The notes under the pieces: model-generated
The model's database searches: none
What the model was told of the DNA's origin: nothing
What the model saw: the letters and a program-made list of their open reading frames with translations, nothing else
In this document: positions 1 through 4,074 of the stretch, piece after piece
Position numbering within the stretch: position 1 is the stretch's first letter
Layout of the letters: every line of letters begins with the position of its first letter
Made by a program: the position numbers and the translations under genes
NCBI GenBank assembly: GCA_020630305.1
Contig: JAHDBQ010000059.1
Span: forward strand, 1-5,913
DNA: 5,913 nucleotides
Direction: 5' to 3'
Source of the DNA: Alphaproteobacteria bacterium
Lineage (GTDB): Bacteria; Pseudomonadota; Alphaproteobacteria; Rickettsiales; Rickettsiaceae

Positions 1-3000
1 GCTCGAGTATGGCAGCTGCATCCTTAATTTCTGTCATCTTTGCATATGAATCATCAAGTAGCTTAGCAGTTCCTGCACCTTCTGCTGTGATTAGCTTCAA
101 GGCTTTGCCAGCATCTCCAACCTTGCTAGAAACTTCGCCGTTACCTAGGAACTTAAGCGTACCTTCTCCGTCATTTACAGTCTCTATCATACCGCTGACT
201 TTCTTGCCATCTGCGATCGATACTGATCCATCTTTTAAGTATTTAATATTATCGCTAACATCAACCATTAGCTGCACGTCAGCGCTTGCGTTATTTACCT
301 CTAAATTATAAGCATGAACAGTAGAGTCTACCTTGCTTACGCCAGCTCCTGAGAATCTAACAGCTTTTAGCTTATTTGCAGCAGCGCCGATATTAGTAAT
401 TGAGCTAGTATTAATATTATACATAAACTCCAGCGTACCAGAATTATCGGTATTAGTTTTTACATCACCAATAATTGAAGAACCTGATTGAAGCCTAATT
501 AAACCATCTGCATTATAAGTAGCATCACCGGTGAATTTCTTATAAATATCGACTATTGCACTTGCATGGTCAACATATAAATTATTTGAGTAAGTATCTT
601 CTTTCAGCTCTACTAGCCCCGCACCTTTAGCGCTAATGCTTTTAATTGGATTACTTGCAGTTCCTATAGAAAAAGGCACATTAGCCGCGCCTAAAAATTC
701 AACTAAACCCTCATTTGGAACAAGCGTAGTAACCGGAGCAGTGACCGTGATGCCTGCACCAAATAGCATTTTTGAATCCTTACCTTGCAATTCAAAACCT
801 TTTGAAATCTGCAATATACCCTTTAGCGTTGCATTAATTCCTGGTTTAACTTTTACGTACTGCGCGTAAGTTGAAGTGCTAACTTCGCCGTCTTTTGAGA
901 AAATAACGTTAGCAAGCTCCGCTCCTGGCGCGCCAATATTTTTAATAGTAATTGGATTATCTGCGTTAAATTCTAAATTACCCAAACCATTTGCAATAGT
1001 AAAGAAGCTTGCATTTTTAGCAGTCACTGCGCCATCTAGCTTAGCATGCGAGCCATTTCTAAGTAAGAAATCTACATCATTTGTGCCAGTACTGTCAGTT
1101 CCTAATTTTCCCGTGAAAGTGGTGATTACTGACTCTGGAAGTTTAAATGTTGGCTTTACGCCTGCTGTACTTATATTTTCATAATTAGCACCGCCAATCA
1201 CTGATGTATTATCATTAAATTCGTAAGCAGCATTTGCAGCGCCTTTGAAGCGAACTGTGTTACCTACGCTAAAGTCAACTTTCTTATTGAATAAAACATC
1301 TGCCTCATGAAGCTCGAGAACCCCGCTTGCTGCGCCAGTGAATGTAACTTGCGCATCAACGTTTCTGGCCGCACCGCTTGACCCGAATTTTACAACACCT
1401 CCACTAGAAGCATCCTCAAGAATAATTCCGCTACCTGCTGACTTCACGTTTTTAATGAAATTTGCTGTGCCATCTTTTATATTAATCGCATCTGCTTGAA
1501 CATCATCACCGAATTCAACCTCATCTCCCGCTGCGCCGTATACTTTAATTTCCTCAAGTGCATTAGTGGCGCCAGTCTTGCCGATCACTTTCCCTGCTTT
1601 TTCAAAGGTTACAATTCCTTTGCTCGTATTTGCGCTGGTAATTTCACCAAGCTCTGCGTAATCTTTGAAGTTAAACTCAGAAGCTACGCCCATTAAAGTT
1701 AGTTTTTTAGAATAAGCCTTGCCGCCGATTTCTACATATGATGTCTCGGAAATCATATCTTTCAAAGTAAGTCCTGAAGCCCCAACATCACCGGTTATTC
1801 TAGCTTTGCTTTTAAATCTTAATGTGCCTTTTTCATTAGCCGGGGTTTTAACAGAGCCCGTTAACATTATAGCATCATTGAATAAAATCTCCCCGTCAAA
1901 TCCGTTAAAATCAGAAACGTCAAGCTGCACATCCTTGTTCCATATAACTTGCGAAGCATTAGCATTCATGAATTTCATGCTGCTTCCCGCGCCGCCTTCA
2001 ATTATATCTTTAAACTCAAGAGGTTTAGCTGCGGTGGTTATATCATACTCAATATCTTTTACATATACTGGCATCTCTACGGTTATGCTATCCAGGCCGC
2101 TTGCAATGAACTTATTTGCTCGGCTTGCCTTAGACTGACCGATTGACTCCTTGCCTTGCAGCGCCATTAAACGCATCGGTGCCTTTGCTACGGTCTCTAA
2201 ATGCACAATACCGTTAAGATCTGCAGTCTGGGCTGCCCCAGCAGCATCAATGTAACCACCAGCAAGAGCTTTGTCAAAGCCAATTCCGATATCTTTTTTT
2301 GTGGCATGGTTTACTAAATGTAGTTTTGCATCATTATGGGAAAATTTAATGATATTTGTTTTAGTTTGATTAAGTAATTTATTATCAGCATAACCAGAGC
2401 CGGTTATCTTAAAAGTTGCAGCAGCCCCGCCTGAGCCAATTATTATGTTTCTGGCGTTACACCAGCTTTCATTTCTTGCTTCTAGGTTAGTTCTAATATC
2501 TATCGTTTCGGTACTTGTAGTATTATTAAACATAATAAGACCTAAATCAATATCTGCTTTTGAGGCGCTATCAATTACTAAGGTATATTTCGTTCCTGAA
2601 TTATAATAAGTCCAGAGCCTTTTTGTGTCTGCAGCGTCTCCAAGACCCGAATAATCAGAGCCTGCTAAAGTTAATACAGTATTTGCCCCCTTGGTACTAT
2701 CGCCCCAAAAGAAAAGACCCGCCTTATTGGCACCTGTTACACTTGCATCAGCATAGATATCACCAACTTTCATGCTTGGCTCTCTTAGGTAATGACGAAA
2801 ACGAACATTATTAGTATTTTGATCAATCTTAGCAATTTCAGTAATAGGTCCGGCAGTAGAAATCCAGTTAAATACTATACCGTTAATTTGACTTCCGGCT
2901 ATCAGAGTATCCCCGGTATATGTTCTATCGTTAAGACCAGTTGCGCCATCCTTCCAATAAATTGATCTATGTGTATCATTCCAACTTGCATTTTGACTAA

Positions 3001-3088
3001 TTTTGTTTTCCGCTTTCGCTGTAGAATTAATACCCATGCTGAGAGCAAGAGTCGATACCGTTGCAAGTAACTTATTGAACTTTTTCAT
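1..3088 (-). CDS. Large secreted autotransporter-like surface antigen (rickettsial Sca/OmpB-like passenger), N-terminal 1029 codons, 3' end outside the window
   Basis: The frame is open for 1029 codons with no stop and runs off the left edge. The start is the first ATG after an in-frame TAA at 3121-3119, with a purine-rich GGGAAAGG ribosome site 9 bases upstream. Residues 1-26 form a signal peptide: basic KKFNK, hydrophobic LLATVSTLALSMGI, then AKA with likely cleavage before Glu27. Residues 27 to about 330 are non-repetitive and hold most of the tryptophans (W36, W45, W74, W128, W158, W209; the last is W382). From about 420 the chain is Gly/Ala/Asn/Thr-rich with alternating hydrophobic residues and recurring GTLxF and IGA motifs, becoming regular ~91-residue units from 702. 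It has one cysteine (C210), as is common in exported solenoid adhesins. Rickettsial Sca passengers have such repeats and end in an outer-membrane beta-barrel; that barrel would lie outside the window and is not seen. A likely role is adhesion or surface coating. A barrel-less secreted repeat protein is the main alternative. Secretion is well supported, the family moderately. Confidence 0.8.
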   Translation of the reverse strand, partial: MKKFNKLLATVSTLALSMGINSTAKAENKISQNASWNDTHRSIYWKDGATGLNDRTYTGDTLIAGSQINGIVFNWISTAGPITEIAKIDQNTNNVRFRHYLREPSMKVGDIYADASVTGANKAGLFFWGDSTKGANTVLTLAGSDYSGLGDAADTKRLWTYYNSGTKYTLVIDSASKADIDLGLIMFNNTTSTETIDIRTNLEARNESWCNARNIIIGSGGAAATFKITGSGYADNKLLNQTKTNIIKFSHNDAKLHLVNHATKKDIGIGFDKALAGGYIDAAGAAQTADLNGIVHLETVAKAPMRLMALQGKESIGQSKASRANKFIASGLDSITVEMPVYVKDIEYDITTAAKPLEFKDIIEGGAGSSMKFMNANASQVIWNKDVQLDVSDFNGFDGEILFNDAIMLTGSVKTPANEKGTLRFKSKARITGDVGASGLTLKDMISETSYVEIGGKAYSKKLTLMGVASEFNFKDYAELGEITSANTSKGIVTFEKAGKVIGKTGATNALEEIKVYGAAGDEVEFGDDVQADAINIKDGTANFIKNVKSAGSGIILEDASSGGVVKFGSSGAARNVDAQVTFTGAASGVLELHEADVLFNKKVDFSVGNTVRFKGAANAAYEFNDNTSVIGGANYENISTAGVKPTFKLPESVITTFTGKLGTDSTGTNDVDFLLRNGSHAKLDGAVTAKNASFFTIANGLGNLEFNADNPITIKNIGAPGAELANVIFSKDGEVSTSTYAQYVKVKPGINATLKGILQISKGFELQGKDSKMLFGAGITVTAPVTTLVPNEGLVEFLGAANVPFSIGTASNPIKSISAKGAGLVELKEDTYSNNLYVDHASAIVDIYKKFTGDATYNADGLIRLQSGSSIIGDVKTNTDNSGTLEFMYNINTSSITNIGAAANKLKAVRFSGAGVSKVDSTVHAYNLEVNNASADVQLMVDVSDNIKYLKDGSVSIADGKKVSGMIETVNDGEGTLKFLGNGEVSSKVGDAGKALKLITAEGAGTAKLLDDSYAKMTEIKDAAAILE
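2..985 (-). repeat. Tandem degenerate protein repeats of about 91 residues in the passenger
   Basis: Four successive units begin with related motifs at residues 702 (LGNLEF), 793 (EGLVEF), 883 (SGTLEF) and 975 (EGTLKF). The starts are 91, 90 and 92 residues apart, or 985, 712, 442 and 166 in window coordinates. Within a unit the order is: GxLxF strand, an IG-type turn (NIGA, SIGT, NIGA, KVGD), a hydrophobic strand (LANVIF, IKSISA, LKAVRF, LKLITA), a G-rich turn, a Tyr- or His-containing strand (TYAQYVKV, TYSNNLYV, VHAYNLEV, SYAKMTEI), then an Asn/Ala-rich segment. The last unit is cut by the window edge. The DNA has diverged, so the units are old rather than fresh duplications. Looser, less regular versions begin at residues 420 (KGTLRF), 490 (KGIVTF) and 588 (SGVLEL). 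Confidence 0.7.
3011..3088 (-). other. Sec signal peptide of the surface antigen (residues 1-26)
   Basis: The first 26 residues show the three classical parts: a basic start (MKKFNK), about 14 hydrophobic residues (LLATVSTLALSMGI) and a small-residue cleavage site ending in AKA before Glu27. There is no lipobox cysteine, so signal peptidase I is expected. The export destination beyond the inner membrane is inferred from the passenger-like sequence that follows. Confidence 0.85.
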
Positions 3089-3147
3089 AATATTATACCT
3101 TTCCCAAAAATATTTTAATTAGCAATTAAGCTTTTAGATATAATGTT

Positions 3148-3181
3148 ATAATAAAAATTGAACATGTTCACCTTTTATTAT
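3148..3181. promoter_or_regulatory. 34-bp imperfect palindrome, operator candidate for the surface antigen gene
   Basis: The core TGAACATGTTCA at 3159-3170 is a perfect 12-bp palindrome. Around the same centre the symmetry continues outward after two mismatched pairs (3157/3172 and 3158/3171), giving 15 of 17 paired positions over 3148-3181. It lies 60 to 93 bases upstream of the surface antigen start, where a leftward promoter would be expected. The shape suits a dimeric repressor or activator. It is not the GTTC direct repeat typical of alphaproteobacterial LexA, and no regulator gene lies in the window. It could also form a hairpin in RNA. Confidence 0.45.
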
Positions 3182-3189
3182 TTTGTTAG

Positions 3190-3217
3190 TTGACGAGCTG
3201 AGCAATATAATTATGAT
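3190..3217 (+). promoter_or_regulatory. Possible upstream sigma70-like promoter for the 165-residue gene
   Basis: TTGACG (3190-3195, one mismatch to TTGACA) is followed after 16 bases by TATGAT (3212-3217, one mismatch to TATAAT). Transcription would start near 3224 and give a leader of about 170 bases that includes the 46-bp palindrome. In such AT-rich DNA a -10 match is easy to find by chance; the -35 match carries most of the weight. Confidence 0.3.
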
Positions 3218-3266
3218 ATATGTTTTTTGTGTAACTAATCATCAATAATTGAATTAATAAGATAAG

Positions 3267-3301
3267 CAAGATCTTGACATAAATCACCCTTCAGGTATAG
3301 G
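3267..3301 (+). promoter_or_regulatory. Sigma70-like promoter with a palindrome over its -35 box, upstream of the 165-residue gene
   Basis: A perfect TTGACA lies at 3274-3279 and is followed after 16 bases by TATAGG (3296-3301, four of six consensus bases). A perfect TATAAT at 3309-3314 is too far (29 bases) to pair with this -35. The 10-bp palindrome CAAGATCTTG (3267-3276) overlaps the first half of the -35, a common place for a repressor to bind. The start would fall near 3308, leaving a leader of about 85 bases whose first half is the 46-bp dyad. Confidence 0.4.
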
Positions 3302-3313
3302 CTAAAAATATAA

Positions 3314-3359
3314 TAAATTTGCTAAATTTATTATAGCTAAAATTAAATTAGCAAATTTA
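3314..3359. repeat. 46-bp imperfect palindrome in the leader of the 165-residue gene
   Basis: Pairing each base with its mirror around 3336/3337 gives 20 matches in 23 pairs. The outer 12 pairs (3314-3325 with 3348-3359) are perfect and include TTTGCTA/TAGCAAA. Mismatches fall only at 3326/3347, 3329/3344 and 3333/3340, and the centre is TAGCTA. It sits downstream of both promoter candidates and ends 20 bases before the GAGG ribosome site, so it could be an mRNA hairpin or a multi-site operator. No U-run follows, so it is not a standard terminator. Confidence 0.55.
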
Positions 3360-3392
3360 CAAAAAATAATTTAAAAATTGAGGTAAAAAAAT

Positions 3393-3890
3393 ATGTCTAA
3401 AGTAAGGAATACAGATATTAAAGAAGAGGAGATAAAAGTAAAAGAGAAAGTAGTTAAAATAGGCGCAATCAATGATGTAAATGGCAAACCATTTTATCTT
3501 TCCGGTGATCATCCAAATGTTGTAATTAAAGTGCAGCCGGGATCAATCTGGACTGTAGATAAAGATATTTCTTTTAAAAGATTGGTAATGTTCGAAGGAG
3601 CAGTTGTGCAGGTCGGTGAAGGAATCAGCTTAAAGGCTAATAGACTTCATCATAGGGAGCCTGAAAAAGAAAAATCTTCTTTAGTAGAAGGTCCTGGTGA
3701 ATTTAAATTCAATAACATCACCTACAAAAACTCTAAGGATAAAGATGAAGATGATCAAGAAAATTCTATAGCAGAATTGCTGGGCGATGAAAAAGAAACA
3801 GATGCAAATGATGCAAATGACAATGCTAAATTATCTGGCGAATCTGATGCAAAAGAAGTAGGCAATTTTGATGATGCAGACATTGGTTAG
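3393..3890 (+). CDS. Hypothetical 165-residue protein with a small beta-rich core and acidic tail
   Basis: I do not recognise this family. The ATG is the only possible start, because a TAA lies in frame nine bases upstream (3384); GAGG at 3380-3383 is well placed. Residues 1-22 are charged and Glu/Lys-rich. Residues 42-82 alternate hydrophobic and polar residues with two Gly turns (VQPGSIW, FEGAVVQV), like one or two rungs of a beta-solenoid or a small beta-sandwich. A further Gly-rich strand pair follows at 98-111. Residues 114-165 are disordered-looking and strongly acidic (19 Asp/Glu against 5 Lys), with a DANDAND stretch encoded by two copies of GATGCAAAT at 3801-3818. There is no signal peptide, no membrane segment and no cysteine, and only one tryptophan (W53), so a soluble protein is expected. 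Type III or IV secretion into a host cannot be judged. It is divergent from the surface antigen gene and 184 bases ahead of the nucleotidyltransferase gene. Coding is well supported by composition, ribosome site and a coherent protein; function is unknown. Confidence 0.85.
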   Translation: MSKVRNTDIKEEEIKVKEKVVKIGAINDVNGKPFYLSGDHPNVVIKVQPGSIWTVDKDISFKRLVMFEGAVVQVGEGISLKANRLHHREPEKEKSSLVEGPGEFKFNNITYKNSKDKDEDDQENSIAELLGDEKETDANDANDNAKLSGESDAKEVGNFDDADIG

Positions 3891-3936
3891 TGACAACTCA
3901 AACTTTAGCAAAACATAACTATCACATGCCTTTATT

Positions 3937-3956
3937 ACCCAAGGCACCTTAGATTC
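3937..3956 (+). terminator. Weak hairpin after the 165-residue gene
   Basis: TGCCTT (3937-3942) pairs with AAGGCA (3951-3956) across an eight-base loop, 47 bases after the TAG stop. The stem has only six pairs and is followed by CCTTAG, not a T-run. It is a poor intrinsic terminator and may be chance; read-through into the next gene is possible. Confidence 0.2.
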
Positions 3957-3960
3957 AGAC

Positions 3961-4033
3961 AATTAATGCAGAATTATAATAAATATTCTTGATATTGCAA
4001 AGTAACCTGACTAATATCAAGTAATTAACGCAG
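3961..4033. repeat. 11-bp direct repeat flanking the promoter candidate of the nucleotidyltransferase gene
   Basis: AATTAATGCAG at 3961-3971 recurs as AATTAACGCAG at 4023-4033 with one difference. The copies are 62 bases apart, roughly six helical turns, on either side of the inverted repeat at 3988-4021. The spacing would allow a protein to bind both on one DNA face, but two copies in AT-rich DNA may be chance. Confidence 0.3.
3988..4021 (+). promoter_or_regulatory. Promoter candidate built into an inverted repeat, upstream of the nucleotidyltransferase gene
   Basis: CTTGATATT (3988-3996) and AATATCAAG (4013-4021) are perfect 9-bp inverted arms with a 16-base gap. TTGATA (3989-3994) inside the left arm and TAATAT (4012-4017), nearly all inside the right arm, form a -35/-10 pair with a 17-base spacer (five and four of six consensus bases). 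The start would be near 4024, about 50 bases before the ATG. A dimer binding these arms would cover both promoter boxes. A perfect TATAAT at 3975-3980 is an alternative -10 but has no fitting -35. Confidence 0.4.
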
Positions 4034-4074
4034 TATTTTATTTAAACCTAGAGTTAGGGAAGGAAGAAAATACT

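Larger units (their letters stand above)
3089..3392. other. Divergent intergenic control region, very AT-rich
   Basis: These 304 bases separate the start codons of the leftward surface antigen and the rightward 165-residue gene, so they must carry control signals for both unless one gene is silent. They contain two large imperfect palindromes, two rightward promoter candidates and a 10-bp perfect palindrome overlapping one -35 box. No small ORF with a convincing ribosome site, no tRNA-like fold and no recombination site was seen. For the leftward gene no promoter can be assigned firmly: TATAAC (3150-3145) and AATAAT (3182-3177) are possible -10 boxes without a good -35. Confidence 0.7.

Noticed and set aside
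9..2814. Several plus-strand open frames of 65-139 codons (for example 9-311, 876-1184, 1719-2138, 2560-2814)
   Set aside because: They lie antisense to the continuous 1029-codon minus-strand frame, lack ribosome sites and give Ser/Pro/Leu-rich or otherwise incoherent proteins typical of reverse-strand shadows.
3159..3170. LexA (SOS) box
   Set aside because: Alphaproteobacterial LexA sites are GTTC direct repeats with a seven-base gap, and the Gram-positive type needs four bases between GAAC and GTTC; here there are two.
3314..3359. Rho-independent terminator
   Set aside because: The stem is AU-rich, has no GC-rich base and is not followed by a T-run; it also lies upstream of, not after, a gene.
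3801..3818. Two tandem GATGCAAAT units as a possible phase-variable microsatellite
   Set aside because: Only two copies, and a 9-bp unit would keep the frame, so no on/off switching is expected; it merely encodes DANDAN in the acidic tail.
3891..4074. Small RNA or tRNA gene in the spacer
   Set aside because: No cloverleaf, CCA end or GC-rich structured block is visible; the only hairpins are a 6-bp stem and the promoter-linked inverted repeat.
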